Below, piece after piece: positions 1 through 8,283 of a stretch of 64,000 nucleotides of DNA. The translations under genes were made by a program, and so were the position numbers. The number at the start of each line of letters is the position of its first letter. The first letter of the stretch is position 1. Origin of the DNA: Gloeobacter morelensis MG652769 (GTDB lineage Bacteria > Cyanobacteriota > Cyanobacteriia > Gloeobacterales > Gloeobacteraceae); assembly GCF_021018745.1 (NCBI RefSeq), contig NZ_CP063845.1, positions 3,038,001 to 3,102,000 on the forward strand, read 5' to 3'. Below the pieces are notes generated by a model. It was not told the DNA's origin and made no database searches. It saw only the letters and a program-made list of their open reading frames with translations.

Positions 1-102
1 ACCCGACCCATCCAGGCGTACCTCGGCCACAAGAACATCGTGCACACCGTCCGCTACACCGAAGTTGCCCCCGGCCGCTTCAAGGATTTCTGGCGAGACT
101 GA
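1..102 (+). CDS. Tyrosine recombinase, C-terminal end (partial)
   Basis: The window opens inside a reading frame that gives 33 residues before a TGA stop. It contains YLGHKNIVHTVRYTE, which fits the end of the tyrosine recombinase (phage integrase) catalytic domain: the LGH box followed by the nucleophile tyrosine in RYTE. The short tail after the tyrosine resembles small FimB/FimE-like recombinases. Family members cut and rejoin DNA at specific sites through a 3'-phosphotyrosine link. The 5' part lies outside the window, so substrate and completeness cannot be judged. The coiled-coil gene at 191 follows it on the same strand. Confidence 0.8.
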   Translation, partial: TRPIQAYLGHKNIVHTVRYTEVAPGRFKDFWRD

Positions 103-190
103 AGCTACAGGATTGCGAAGGCGACAATTGACAAATCGGAGCGATCCGGTGAGCAAACGCAGTTGTCAACGATCAACAGGAGAAAGCCCG

Positions 191-463
191 ATGGAAGAAC
201 GCATGGACCGAGCCGAGCAGCGCCTCGACCTGCACGGCGAGTTGATAGCCGAGCTGCGCACGGCCACCCTCACCAACACCCACAACATCGACCGGCTGAC
301 GGAGATCAGCGAACGGTTCATCTCGGTGGCCACCGACACACTCGTCCGGCTGGACCAGGCCGTCGAGGAGCTGCGGGCCTCGAATCAGCGCCAGGAAGCG
401 ATCAACGACTACCTCATCCGCCGCGAACGCGAACGGGGCGATGGTAATGGCTCGGCAAACTGA
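191..463 (+). CDS. Small coiled-coil protein (paralogue of 62587-62880)
   Basis: This 90-residue protein has no recognised catalytic domain. The sequence is charged and heptad-like from MEERMDRAEQRLDLHGELI to the end, so a parallel coiled coil is likely. The start is the ATG at 191, decided by AGGAGA about 8 bases upstream; the same AGGAGAAAGCCCG leader precedes the second copy at the far end of the window. The two proteins agree over nearly all their length, the main difference being one extra heptad-sized insertion (NITRLDQ) in the other copy. The function is unknown. It follows a recombinase tail, so it may belong to a mobile or duplicated segment. Confidence 0.7.
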   Translation: MEERMDRAEQRLDLHGELIAELRTATLTNTHNIDRLTEISERFISVATDTLVRLDQAVEELRASNQRQEAINDYLIRRERERGDGNGSAN

Positions 464-690
464 ATCGAGGCTGCCGGTGGCCCCGCGACTTCGGTACTTT
501 GACGGCCCAGAAGCGGCACCGTCATCTCCAAATTCCCAGATTGCCTTCGTACACCTACCATACGGTACGGCCGGGCTTGAAGAGCATGACATTCATTCGG
601 ACCGTGACAGAGCCCTAGACATTCTGTCTCCTTGGACAATCGGCAACAGTCGCAATACGATCGGCGTACAAAATCGCGGGAGATTCGTGC

Positions 691-1194
691 GTGAGCAGCA
701 TGCACACCAGGGCCTTTGCGCAGCTGGTTAGCCTGCTAGATGAGATGGACTACCTCGACGAGATGGACTATCTCGACATCCGGCAGGCAGCCACCCGCGA
801 GCCCATCAGAAGATTTCGCAAACCGCCCACCTTGAATCCCAGCCCCTGGGCCGCTTGTGGTCGCAACCACTGGGCGGCCGAGCAGGAGGCCTTCGGGCTC
901 ATCTGCCGCGACTGGCCGGACAACTTTGCGCAGCTGGGCTGCTTGTTGGCTTTGCGGGTGTTAAAGCGGCCCGAGTCCCAGACCAACCGGTGGCTGGGAG
1001 GACTGCTGTTCAACCTGCCTGAGGATTGGGAAGAAACACCATGGGAGCAGGAACCTATCTTTCTGCACTGGGAGTCGCCGCAAGGCGGGCACCGGGTTTA
1101 TCCCGTGGCTTTCTGCGACGGGCAGATTGAGGCGTCGCCCGAGCAGGACTACCCCTTCCTCCCAGAGCCGCTCCCGGTGTCGCTGGAATTTTGA
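691..1194 (+). CDS. Hypothetical protein with internal hexapeptide duplication
   Basis: I do not recognise this 167-residue protein. It starts at a GTG (691); an ATG at 700 is an alternative. Near residues 17-28 the sequence DEMDYL occurs twice in a row, encoded by an 18-base tandem repeat at 739-774. The rest is rich in tryptophan and proline and acidic toward the C-terminus (WEETPWEQEPIFLHWESP), with no membrane segment or signal peptide. GC-rich third positions support coding. Neighbours are a coiled-coil gene upstream and a decayed region downstream, so it could be part of an accessory island. Confidence 0.55.
   Translation: MSSMHTRAFAQLVSLLDEMDYLDEMDYLDIRQAATREPIRRFRKPPTLNPSPWAACGRNHWAAEQEAFGLICRDWPDNFAQLGCLLALRVLKRPESQTNRWLGGLLFNLPEDWEETPWEQEPIFLHWESPQGGHRVYPVAFCDGQIEASPEQDYPFLPEPLPVSLEF
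739..774 (+). repeat. 18-bp tandem duplication inside a gene
   Basis: Two adjacent copies of an 18-base unit (GATGAGATGGACTACCTC, then the same with two changes) encode the repeated DEMDYL. It is a recent-looking in-frame duplication. Confidence 0.85.
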
Positions 1195-1226
1195 CCTTTC
1201 GGCTGTCTTGAAGAGCAATGGGGCAG

Positions 1227-1682
1227 TCAAATCCCCCCGGATAAGGGCAGACTGCGCAACGGACCGAAGTCGATCCCTTCGCACTCTCCACCCGCGTCGG
1301 CGCAGTGGTAGAAAGCTTCCAACAGATCCCACGGTCCGGGCAGGCAGCGCTCGTCCAATACCAGCAGCCAATGGCGTTCGATGCCCAACCCGCGGCGGGC
1401 CGCTTGCAACAGTTCGGAGCTCAGAATATGCAACATCGACGGGTGTGGCCGGAGCGTCAGGCAGAGGGCCACTGAAAGCGACGGCTGCCCCGGCGCGGCC
1501 GGATCCGCCAGAGACATCAGCACATCCGCCTTGAATATCACCGACAGCCAAGAGCGGACGTCCTCGGGGTCTTCCAGGCAAACGGAAAGCCGCTTGGAGC
1601 GCACCGATAGGTGCTCCCTCGTCAAAGTCTGCACCGTTTGCAGGGAGGGCGGCTCGGCGCCCAGGGTTTTCGCAGGGCGCAC
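1227..1682 (-). CDS. Hypothetical protein, possibly truncated at the N-terminus
   Basis: The minus-strand frame gives 151 residues with codon usage typical of the window, including motifs such as LEDPEDVRSWLSVIFKADV and WLLVLDERCLPGPWDLLEAF. I do not recognise a family. The only available start is a GTG at 1682 without a clear ribosome binding site, and the first ~15 residues lie antisense to the ADP-ribosylglycohydrolase remnant, so the true N-terminus may have been lost by rearrangement. It has no transmembrane segment. It is probably a real but damaged gene; a chance frame is the alternative. Confidence 0.4.
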   Translation of the reverse strand: MRPAKTLGAEPPSLQTVQTLTREHLSVRSKRLSVCLEDPEDVRSWLSVIFKADVLMSLADPAAPGQPSLSVALCLTLRPHPSMLHILSSELLQAARRGLGIERHWLLVLDERCLPGPWDLLEAFYHCADAGGECEGIDFGPLRSLPLSGGI

Positions 1683-1865
1683 GCGGGTGTGCCGCCGGAG
1701 ACCTGGTCCGACGACGGGGCGCAGGCTTTGTGCTTGCTGGCCTCGCTGTTGGAATGTGGAAGGCTGGACACCGACGATCTGGCGCGCAGGCTTCTCGCTT
1801 GGTACGAGCGGGGATACATGGCGGTCGATGGCACGTCTTCGACATCGGGTCCCAGACTTACCGAG
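1665..1865 (+). pseudogene. ADP-ribosylglycohydrolase (DraG-like) fragment, frameshifted
   Basis: The plus strand encodes VPPETWSDDGAQALCLLAS and then LLAWYERGYMAVDG, which match the metal-binding WSDD/T segment and the following helix of the ADP-ribosylglycohydrolase family. The next expected block, VFDIGSQT, is present but in another frame starting near 1833, as if one base were missing after the AVDG codons. The N-terminal third of the family and everything after this block are absent. It is therefore a remnant with a frameshift and deletions at both ends. Intact family members remove ADP-ribose from proteins or small molecules. Confidence 0.65.
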
Positions 1866-1943
1866 CTAGTGAACGGACTGCGGGGCAAGGAAATCGTCGA
1901 ACCGCTCATCGAAAAACTGATCGAAGTAGTGAAGGAGCCATGA
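1848..1943 (+). pseudogene. 3' end of an unidentified gene, overlapping the start of another
   Basis: In the frame that continues past the DraG-like block, the segment LTELVNGLRGKEIVEPLIEK and a short helical tail end at a TGA (1941-1943). An ATG overlaps this stop (1940) and begins MINPFEITSHNT before the IS6 element cuts in at 1976. The overlap suggests two translationally coupled genes, both now broken. Neither family is recognised. Confidence 0.35.
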
Positions 1944-1975
1944 TCAATCCCTTCGAGATAACGTCGCACAATACC

Positions 1976-2814
1976 GGTTCCGTTGCAAAAAATGAGCCTG
2001 CTCGACTGAAAGGGTTGCTTGTGGCGGCGAACTATGGACGAACGCACTCCTTTCAGCCAGCCTCTTTTGTTTAAGTGGCGACATTTTCAGCCCGAATTAA
2101 TCGTGATGTGCGTACGTTGGTACTTGCGTTATCCTCTGAGCTATCGACAGGTGGAAGAACTGGTGGCTGAGCGGGGTCTGCCCGTTGATCACACCACCAT
2201 TTATCGATGGGTGCAAGACTACGCTCCCGAATTGGACAAGGGGTGCAGGGCACATCTACGGCCTACCAACGACTCCTGGAAAGCGGATGAGACGCACATC
2301 AAAGTCAAGGGTCGCTGGTGCTATCTGTACCGGGCGGTCGATTCTGAAGGCAACACTCTGGATTTTTTGTTGACGGCTAAACGCGATGCCAAAGCCGCCA
2401 AGCGCTTCTTTCGAAAAGCCCTGAAAGCCAAGCATAATCGTACTCCCCGCGTGATCAATGTAGACAAGAATCCGGCTTATCCTAAGGCGATGGATGACCT
2501 GAAAGCCGAGGAGTTCCTCCCGGAAAACTGTGCATTGCGGCAGGTAAAATATTTGAAAAATCTGGTCGAGCAGGATCATCGAAGCATCAAGCGCTTGACC
2601 AGGCCCGGTTTAGGATTTCAAGGATTACGAACGGCGTGGCGGACGATTCGAGGATATGAAGCAATGAACATGATCCGCAAAGGCCAAATCAAGAATGTCG
2701 AGCAAGGAGCGATTCAGTCGCAGGTGAAATTCATTGAGAGTCTGTTCGGGCTCGCAGCCTAGCAGACGGATATTCCGAATAAACTGCATCACAAATTATA
2801 TTCGCAACACAGCC
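1976..2814 (+). mobile_element. IS6-family insertion sequence
   Basis: The element spans about 839 bases, a usual IS6 length. The left end reads GGTTCCGTTGCAAA and the right end TTCGCAACACAGCC; as inverted repeats they agree at 10 of 14 positions, and both resemble IS26-type ends (GGCACTGTTGCAAA). No 8-base target duplication is visible (ACAATACC on the left, CAGCCAGA on the right), so the flanks may have been rearranged after insertion. The single transposase gene is intact. Confidence 0.75.
2034..2762 (+). CDS. IS6-family transposase
   Basis: The 242-residue protein is close to the usual IS6 length. It has an N-terminal helix-turn-helix region (SYRQVEELVAERGLPVDHTT) and a DDE catalytic core: Asp85 in KADETHIKVKG, Asp144 in NVDKNPAYP and Glu179 in NLVEQDHRSIKR, with the 34-residue D-to-E spacing of the family. 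The ATG at 2034 is chosen; an upstream TTG at 2019 is possible. The gene lies between the left and right ends of the element and shows no frameshift, so it could still be active. IS6 elements move by replicative transposition. Confidence 0.92.
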   Translation: MDERTPFSQPLLFKWRHFQPELIVMCVRWYLRYPLSYRQVEELVAERGLPVDHTTIYRWVQDYAPELDKGCRAHLRPTNDSWKADETHIKVKGRWCYLYRAVDSEGNTLDFLLTAKRDAKAAKRFFRKALKAKHNRTPRVINVDKNPAYPKAMDDLKAEEFLPENCALRQVKYLKNLVEQDHRSIKRLTRPGLGFQGLRTAWRTIRGYEAMNMIRKGQIKNVEQGAIQSQVKFIESLFGLAA

Positions 2815-2952
2815 CAGCCAGAACACCCGGAAGCGGTGCTTAAAATCGCGCTTAAATTGGGGCCAAAATTTCTAATCGAGGCCCACAAAAGCCAACGGTT
2901 CCGCGAGAGGTGCGAAGGGCTCAAAGCGGCTTGTTGAACCTGAAAGGCTTGA

Positions 2953-3023
2953 AGCGGGTGGTGGGAATCGAACCCACAACTACAGTTTGGAAGACTGTGG
3001 TTTTACCACTAAACTACACCCGC
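2953..3023 (-). tRNA. tRNA-Gly (UCC)
   Basis: Read on the minus strand, the sequence folds as a 71-base tRNA: acceptor stem GCGGGTG/CACCCGC, D arm with GTAGTTTAGTGGTAA, anticodon arm ACAGT-CTTCCAA-ACTGT with anticodon TCC, and T arm GTGGG-TTCGATT-CCCAC. The discriminator base is U, as usual for glycine tRNA. CCA is not encoded. It lies just downstream of an IS element and upstream of a divergent gene. Confidence 0.96.
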
Positions 3024-3162
3024 AGCGCTTGGACATTATAGCCTGCTCCCCCGGTGGGCTACCCAGAGCTACGGGGGCGGTCCTGCCGGAGGGGATTGGT
3101 CGTAATTTAACCAGGACCACACAAGGTCCGTGAACAGACCCGCCCCCCGAGAGGACAACCCC

Positions 3163-4332
3163 ATGGACCAAAAAGAAGGTGCAGGACACCACAAGATTAC
3201 CGAGGAAGCGACCCGTAAGCTTTTTGAGACGCGCGACACCATCGACGGCATAGGCCAGCAGGAGTACTTCCAGCAGCTCGACGAAGGCCAGGAACACGCC
3301 GATCGCAGTCCCATCAGCAGCCCGCTCGACTGGGGGGAGACCTGGAAGCCGCACTGGATGGCCGAGGACGCCCAGCGCGAACACAGCATGGCGGACCCGA
3401 ACCTGAGCCCCGAGCAGAACCTGCAGGCCATCCGCAGTTTCGTAGGTGGGCAGCTCAACAACGCCCACGCCGCCCACAGCGCCTCGCGCGATTTTGCCGC
3501 CCTCGACGGCGACGGCGACGGACATCTCACCAGTACCGAAATCAAAAGCGGCATGGGCAACGAGAAACTCGCCCAATCGGCAGCCTACCTGAGCCGCGAA
3601 CTGGGCACGCTCGAAGAGCTGAGCAACGACGAATTAGGCGACGAGAACGACGGGCTCACCCTCAAAGACCTCCAAAAAGCGGAAATGCGCAGCCTCGGGG
3701 CCGCTACCCACGCCCTCGAAGACAGCTACAGCAGCGCCCACATGTTCCGCGACACCACCGACCCGTCCGATCCCCACGCCAGGGTCGAAGGCATCAACGT
3801 CTTCAATCCGCTAGATGAAGAGACGACGACGGGGGTGGCAGGTGGGGCCGCCGTCGGCGCGCTGTTGGGCGGACTGGCTGGTGCCCTCGTCGGCGCGGTT
3901 GCAGGCGGGATCGTCGGCGTCGGCTCCGACGAAGATATGGGCACCCACGATCACCGCTTCGACGAAGTGCCGGTGGACGAGGAAGGCCGTCTGGCGCGCG
4001 CCTCGGACCTAGCCGCGGCGGAGGCGTCCGCCGAGATGCTCTCCACGTACTACGAACACCGTGACGACGATGACGCTGCGGCCCACCAGGCGTTCGCGGA
4101 TACTGTCGCTTCTTTCTATCAGGCGAGCGACCAGGGTGTGAGCGTCTTCGAAGACAACGACGATCCGGCCTGGCAGCAGGAGCGCGACGAGCGGCTCAAC
4201 GCCACCAACAATGTCGCCGACTACGACTGGGTGGGCGGGACGTGCGAGGAGGAGGCGAGCCCAACGGCTTCCGAAGTGCCAGACTCAGGCCAGTACGACT
4301 CCTGGGAACCCGAGCAGGAAATTTGCGAATAA
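3163..4332 (+). CDS. Zinc phospholipase C-like protein with EF-hand and glycine-zipper segment
   Basis: This 389-residue protein combines three recognisable parts. The start (GHHKITEEATRKL) and a later helix (LGAATHALEDSYSSAHMFR) resemble the metal-binding histidine helices of the zinc-dependent phospholipase C / S1-P1 nuclease fold. Between them lies an EF-hand loop, DGDGDGHLTSTE, which should bind calcium, and a second acidic loop, DENDGLTLKD. Around residues 225-255 there is a glycine-zipper membrane segment (GGAAVGALLGGLAGALVGA). No signal peptide is visible. The ATG at 3163 is chosen because AGAGGA lies 8 bases upstream; a GTG at 3130 is weaker. The C-terminus is very acidic. Lipase activity is inference only. 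Confidence 0.65.
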   Translation: MDQKEGAGHHKITEEATRKLFETRDTIDGIGQQEYFQQLDEGQEHADRSPISSPLDWGETWKPHWMAEDAQREHSMADPNLSPEQNLQAIRSFVGGQLNNAHAAHSASRDFAALDGDGDGHLTSTEIKSGMGNEKLAQSAAYLSRELGTLEELSNDELGDENDGLTLKDLQKAEMRSLGAATHALEDSYSSAHMFRDTTDPSDPHARVEGINVFNPLDEETTTGVAGGAAVGALLGGLAGALVGAVAGGIVGVGSDEDMGTHDHRFDEVPVDEEGRLARASDLAAAEASAEMLSTYYEHRDDDDAAAHQAFADTVASFYQASDQGVSVFEDNDDPAWQQERDERLNATNNVADYDWVGGTCEEEASPTASEVPDSGQYDSWEPEQEICE

Positions 4333-4376
4333 TTTGGGTACTCGAAGGTACTGTGCCCTACCCCCCGGCACTCCCA

Positions 4377-5036
4377 TCAGGGCCGGTCTTTGAGCTTGAG
4401 TTCCTGTAGCCGGGCGCGCAGGCGGGCCATAAAATTGGCCCCAGGATCGCTCTTGCCGGTGAAATACCCCGCCTGCCGCTCGCGCCAGAGGGGGCTGCCG
4501 CGAAAGCGGCCGTACTCGTGGTGACCAATCAAATAGTCGATCGGGTGGCGGGCGGCTAGATCCCGCACCAGCCAGGCGTTGGCCGCCAGTTGAGCGTCGG
4601 TGAGCGCCCGGCGGGGGCCGCCGATATTTTCGATGCCGATGGCCATCCAGTTGAGGCCAATCACGTGGCGGGCCAGGCGCTTTTCATCCATCAGCCGGTA
4701 AATCGTGCCGTCGCGATCCACCACGAAGTGGGCGGAGACGTTCAGGGCGCCGCCTTTTTGGATGTCGGCGCGGGCGGACGGCAGCTGGTCGGGAGTAAAA
4801 GTGGCAAAGGCGCTTGTCAAGTTTCCGTCGCCAGTCCAGTGCACCACCACCATACGGGGGATAATGGCGATGTCCCTGGCTTCGGGATCGTAGTGCAGGC
4901 GGATGTAGTCGAGGGTAAGGGCGCGGCGGGCCGGACCGAAGGGAATCGGCCTGTCGAGGACCCGCGGCTCGGTGGCCCCGGTGGCGGTACAGAATAGGCC
5001 GAGCGCCAACAGCAGGCTCAACAAGGGTAGACGCAT
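4377..5036 (-). CDS. N-acetylmuramoyl-L-alanine amidase, secreted
   Basis: The protein has a signal peptide (MRLPLLSLLLALGLFCTATG) followed by an amidase_2 (type 2, zinc) domain. Zinc ligands are visible in MVVVHWTGDG and YLIGHHEYGRF, and the KSDPGANF block near the C-terminus carries the conserved lysine and aspartate of the family. The enzyme would cleave the bond between muramic acid and the stem peptide in periplasmic peptidoglycan, for recycling or remodelling. The ATG at 5036 gives a clean signal peptide; an upstream ATG at 5060 would add eight residues. It is divergent from the gene at 5093, with 56 bases between. Confidence 0.85.
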   Translation of the reverse strand: MRLPLLSLLLALGLFCTATGATEPRVLDRPIPFGPARRALTLDYIRLHYDPEARDIAIIPRMVVVHWTGDGNLTSAFATFTPDQLPSARADIQKGGALNVSAHFVVDRDGTIYRLMDEKRLARHVIGLNWMAIGIENIGGPRRALTDAQLAANAWLVRDLAARHPIDYLIGHHEYGRFRGSPLWRERQAGYFTGKSDPGANFMARLRARLQELKLKDRP

Positions 5037-5092
5037 GGCAGTGCCAAATCTGACGGCCATTCTACCGGCCCGCTACGGTGCACAATAGAGGC

Positions 5093-5500
5093 ATGTTCGG
5101 AACTTTTCAACAGTCGACTGTGCGCGTGCAGGTGGCGGCAAACGGCGCCATCCTCAAGCGCTGCCTCACCGAGTTTGCGCTTTTGCGCCGCTGGGCCTGG
5201 ACCCAGCGCTATCCCGACAGTCTGCCAACAGTGATTGATGCGGGGCTCGAATTCGATTCCTATGCCGGTCCGGTCAAGCTCAGCCACAAAGTCGGCGCAT
5301 TGACCGACAACCGCCTGGAGATGGTGCTGTGGGATGGCGTCGACGGCTACAGCCGCTGGCTGTGGGGCGACGGCTGGGTACAAAGCACGATCGAAGGGGT
5401 CTCGCTGCTGCCGCTGGCTCTGGGTCAAACGATTCTGCTGGATAGCCTCGCGCGCTTCGCGACCGCACTCGAAACCGAGCAAACCCAACAACCCGCCTGA
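5093..5500 (+). CDS. SRPBCC (START-like) family protein
   Basis: This 135-residue protein begins with FGTFQQSTVRVQVAANGAIL and continues with a helix containing LLRRWAWTQRYPD and a strand-rich region, matching the layout of small cyanobacterial SRPBCC proteins (a cavity for hydrophobic ligands). The ligand and role are not known. The ATG at 5093 is preferred over the GTG at 5078. It ends 90 bases before malQ and could share its transcript. Confidence 0.5.
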   Translation: MFGTFQQSTVRVQVAANGAILKRCLTEFALLRRWAWTQRYPDSLPTVIDAGLEFDSYAGPVKLSHKVGALTDNRLEMVLWDGVDGYSRWLWGDGWVQSTIEGVSLLPLALGQTILLDSLARFATALETEQTQQPA

Positions 5501-5590
5501 ATCCGGCGGCCGAGTCGGGAATCGACCGGCATCCTTTAAACTAAGGACGGCCACGGATGGGCAAGACAGCCGCTGATACGGAGAACGCTA

Positions 5591-7105
5591 TTGCTGCTTC
5601 CTAGAGCGAGTGGAATCCTCCTGCACCCGACCAGCCTGCCGGGTCCCTACGGGATCGGCAGTTTGGGCAGCGAGGCCCGTGAATTTATCGACCTGATGGC
5701 GATCACCGGCCAGCGCTTCTGGCAGATCCTGCCGCTGGCACCGACCGGCTACGGTAACTGCCCCTACATGTCCTGCTCAGCTTTTGCAGGGAACCCGCTG
5801 CTGGTGGACCCGGAGGATCTGGTGGCGCAGGGACTCATCGACAAAGACGACCTGGCACCGGACGAGCTGAAGACGACCGCCGGCTGGCATCACCCGAAGA
5901 TCAATTTTGAGGAGGCCATCGCCTACAAGACACGTTTGCTCGAGACCGCCTGCGAAAACTTTGCCGCCAAAAGCGACAACGACAAAAAACTCTTTTGGGC
6001 CTACTGCGAGCGCGAGGGCTGGTGGCTCGACGATTACGCCCTGTTCATGGCCCTCAAAGAAGCGAACGACGCTCTGGCCTGGCAGGAGTGGGACAAGGGA
6101 TTGGCCTTGCGCGAGGGGGCAATCCTCAAGCAGCAGTCGCGCGAGTTGCGCGACCGGGTGTTCTATCACCAGTTCAGCCAGTATCTATTTTCCCGGCAGT
6201 GGAGTGCCCTCAAACAGTACGCCAACGGCCGCGGTGTAAGCATCCTGGGGGATCTGCCCATCTATGTCGCCGCCGACAGCGCCGATGTCTGGGCGCACCC
6301 GCACCTGTTTCAGCTCGACGAGAGCGGCAATCCGACGGTGGTAGCCGGGGTACCGCCCGATTACTTCAGCGCCACCGGCCAGCTGTGGGGCAACCCGATT
6401 TACGACTGGGAGGCCATGGAGCGCAGCGGCTACGCCTGGTGGATCAACCGCATCAAGCGCATGCTGGACATGGTGGACCTGGTGCGCATCGACCACTTTC
6501 GCGGCTTCGAATCGTACTGGGAAGTGGAAGCGGGTCAGACGACGGCTATCGACGGCCGCTGGGTCAAAGGCCCCGGCCCACAACTGTTCGATGCGATCGA
6601 AAAGGCCCTGGGCAGCCTACCGGTGGTGGCGGAGGATCTGGGGGTGCTCACCGACGAGGTCGAGACACTGCGCGATCGCTATGGGCTATTCGGCATGAAG
6701 GTATTGCAGTTTGCCTTCGACGGCATGGCCAACAACATCCACCTGCCCCACAACCACGTGCGCAGCGCCATCGTCTACACCGGCACCCACGACAACGATA
6801 CGACCGTAGGCTGGTACAACCACTCGCCGCGCTGGGTGCACGAGGCGACCGAGCGCTATCTCTACCTCAATACCGGTTGGGAAATCCACTGGGCGTTGGT
6901 GCGCTGCGCCCTCGCCTCGGTGTGCAATCTGTCGATCGTACCGATGCAGGATCTGCTGGGTCTGGGCAGCGAGGGGCGCATGAATATCCCCGGCGTGGCG
7001 GAGGGCAACTGGGACTGGCGGGTCGGCACCTTCGAGGCGGTCGAACCCTGGATGCGCGAGCGTCTGGCGGATTTGACGGCTCTTTACGGCCGTTGGCCGG
7101 GCTGA
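5591..7105 (+). CDS. malQ: 4-alpha-glucanotransferase (amylomaltase)
   Basis: The 504-residue length is typical for MalQ. Family motifs appear in order: GILLHPTSLPGPYGIGSLG at the N-terminus, GDLPIYVAADSADVWAHP near the middle, LVRIDHFRGFESYW with the nucleophilic aspartate, VVAEDLGVLT with the general acid glutamate, and YTGTHDNDT with the third carboxylate. The enzyme transfers maltosyl or longer units between alpha-1,4-glucans and acts in glycogen or maltodextrin turnover in the cytoplasm. Translation starts at a TTG (5591) with GGAGA six bases upstream. No other glycogen gene is adjacent. Confidence 0.97.
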   Translation: MLLPRASGILLHPTSLPGPYGIGSLGSEAREFIDLMAITGQRFWQILPLAPTGYGNCPYMSCSAFAGNPLLVDPEDLVAQGLIDKDDLAPDELKTTAGWHHPKINFEEAIAYKTRLLETACENFAAKSDNDKKLFWAYCEREGWWLDDYALFMALKEANDALAWQEWDKGLALREGAILKQQSRELRDRVFYHQFSQYLFSRQWSALKQYANGRGVSILGDLPIYVAADSADVWAHPHLFQLDESGNPTVVAGVPPDYFSATGQLWGNPIYDWEAMERSGYAWWINRIKRMLDMVDLVRIDHFRGFESYWEVEAGQTTAIDGRWVKGPGPQLFDAIEKALGSLPVVAEDLGVLTDEVETLRDRYGLFGMKVLQFAFDGMANNIHLPHNHVRSAIVYTGTHDNDTTVGWYNHSPRWVHEATERYLYLNTGWEIHWALVRCALASVCNLSIVPMQDLLGLGSEGRMNIPGVAEGNWDWRVGTFEAVEPWMRERLADLTALYGRWPG

Positions 7106-7121
7106 TCCTGGCCGTGCTAGC

Positions 7122-7766
7122 TTGGTGTTTCTTTGGCCGAAGTCCTTGGTTGTTGTGGAAGCGATTGATCTGATTTATCCGGTAAAACTGCCGGTCGCCG
7201 AGAAGCGGCTGCCCGCTTTCGAGCGGCTGCAGGCGGCGTTGCTAGTTGGCGGGCAGGCGCGAGTGGTGCCGCGGCTGGTGGTCACCGGGCTTGGACCGGG
7301 CGGCGAACCGCTCGAAGCCCAGCCCATCTTCGGCCACGAACTATTCAACCTCGGCCTGACGCAGATGATTGGCGGCTACGGCGGGCATTGTCTGCTGGTG
7401 GCAGTCGGGGTCCAGGCGAGCCTTGAGCCGATGGGTCTATTACTCGACAGTCTGGCGGTGCAGGCTTTTCACCTGGTGCAATCGCGGCGGGCGGGCGACG
7501 GCCGCGAGAAGCTGCTGGAGCAACTGCGAGCGGAGCTGTTTTTGAAGGTGCCCAACGCCGGTCCGCTGGACCTGTTGCGCACCGAAGAGGTGATAGGCCG
7601 CTGCTGGCGCGAGTTGCTCAACCACCGCGAAGCTTTTGGCCGGTTGCGCTCGGACCTGCAGCACGACCTGCAGCGGGCTTTGCAAAGCGGCCCGACGCCG
7701 CAGTGGACCTGGCGAATCACGCTACTGAACGGTCGGCTGCGCGCCCGCCAGGTGGCGACGCGCTAG
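7122..7766 (+). CDS. Conserved hypothetical protein
   Basis: I do not recognise this family. The frame gives up to 214 residues from a TTG at 7122, but the first family-like residues follow the GTG at 7155 (VEAIDLIYPVKLPVAEKRLP), a more natural start. The sequence is a mix of hydrophobic strands (ARVVPRLVVTGLGPGGEPL, GHCLLVAVGV) and helices rich in arginine and leucine, without signal peptide or clear membrane span. It begins 16 to 49 bases after malQ on the same strand and is probably co-transcribed with it. Codon usage is like that of malQ. Confidence 0.6.
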   Translation: MVFLWPKSLVVVEAIDLIYPVKLPVAEKRLPAFERLQAALLVGGQARVVPRLVVTGLGPGGEPLEAQPIFGHELFNLGLTQMIGGYGGHCLLVAVGVQASLEPMGLLLDSLAVQAFHLVQSRRAGDGREKLLEQLRAELFLKVPNAGPLDLLRTEEVIGRCWRELLNHREAFGRLRSDLQHDLQRALQSGPTPQWTWRITLLNGRLRARQVATR

Positions 7767-7884
7767 AGCGGGTGGATGACGAGCCAACCCGGCTCAGCAA
7801 GCGGCGATCTCCGCCCGGACGGTTGCTGGTAGGATTGGAAGATCGCCCTGGTGGGGCGAGCCAGTCTGGAGGTTTGTGGCAGCT

Positions 7885-8283
7885 ATGGGTTGGATGGTTC
7901 GAGTCGGGCTGGCCGCTACCCTGCTCGCCGCGGCTGGTTGCCGGGACCTGCAAATCGAGCCGGTAAAAATCGAAATCGCCGATCTGGCGGTGGTGCCTTG
8001 CGACACCAACATTTTGCTCAGCCTGCCCCCCAACGAGCGCAAGGTCCATTGCTACGAGGTCCAGGGCACCGCCTTCAACCCGAGCCCCCGGGAACTGCGC
8101 AAGGTGAATCTCTACGGCGTCATCGCGGACGCCGAGGGCACCATCGTCCGCGAGGGCCGCATCGGCAGTCTGCCCGACCTGGGGCAGGGCAGGAAGATTC
8201 CTTTTTCGGTACGCGTGTTCTTTACTCAGAAACTGCGCGAACCGCTCAAACTGGATGCCTTTCGCGCCAAGGGGCTCACCTGA
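7885..8283 (+). CDS. Lipoprotein of unknown function
   Basis: The protein begins with a lipoprotein signal peptide ending in the lipobox LAAAGC, so the mature form should be lipid-anchored at the membrane. The mature part (about 110 residues) looks like an immunoglobulin-type beta sandwich of the FxLYD kind (VQGTAFNPSPRELRKVNLYG, followed by alternating strands), though this is only a resemblance. The ATG at 7885 fits GGAGGT 11 bases upstream; the GTG at 7876 would be too close to it. It overlaps the 3' end of the convergent permease gene by 8 bases. The role is unknown. Confidence 0.6.
   Translation: MGWMVRVGLAATLLAAAGCRDLQIEPVKIEIADLAVVPCDTNILLSLPPNERKVHCYEVQGTAFNPSPRELRKVNLYGVIADAEGTIVREGRIGSLPDLGQGRKIPFSVRVFFTQKLREPLKLDAFRAKGLT

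Noticed and set aside
7900-7930. GGTTCGAGTC resembling a tRNA T-arm
   Set aside because: No acceptor, D or anticodon stems around it; it is the signal-peptide region of the lipoprotein gene.
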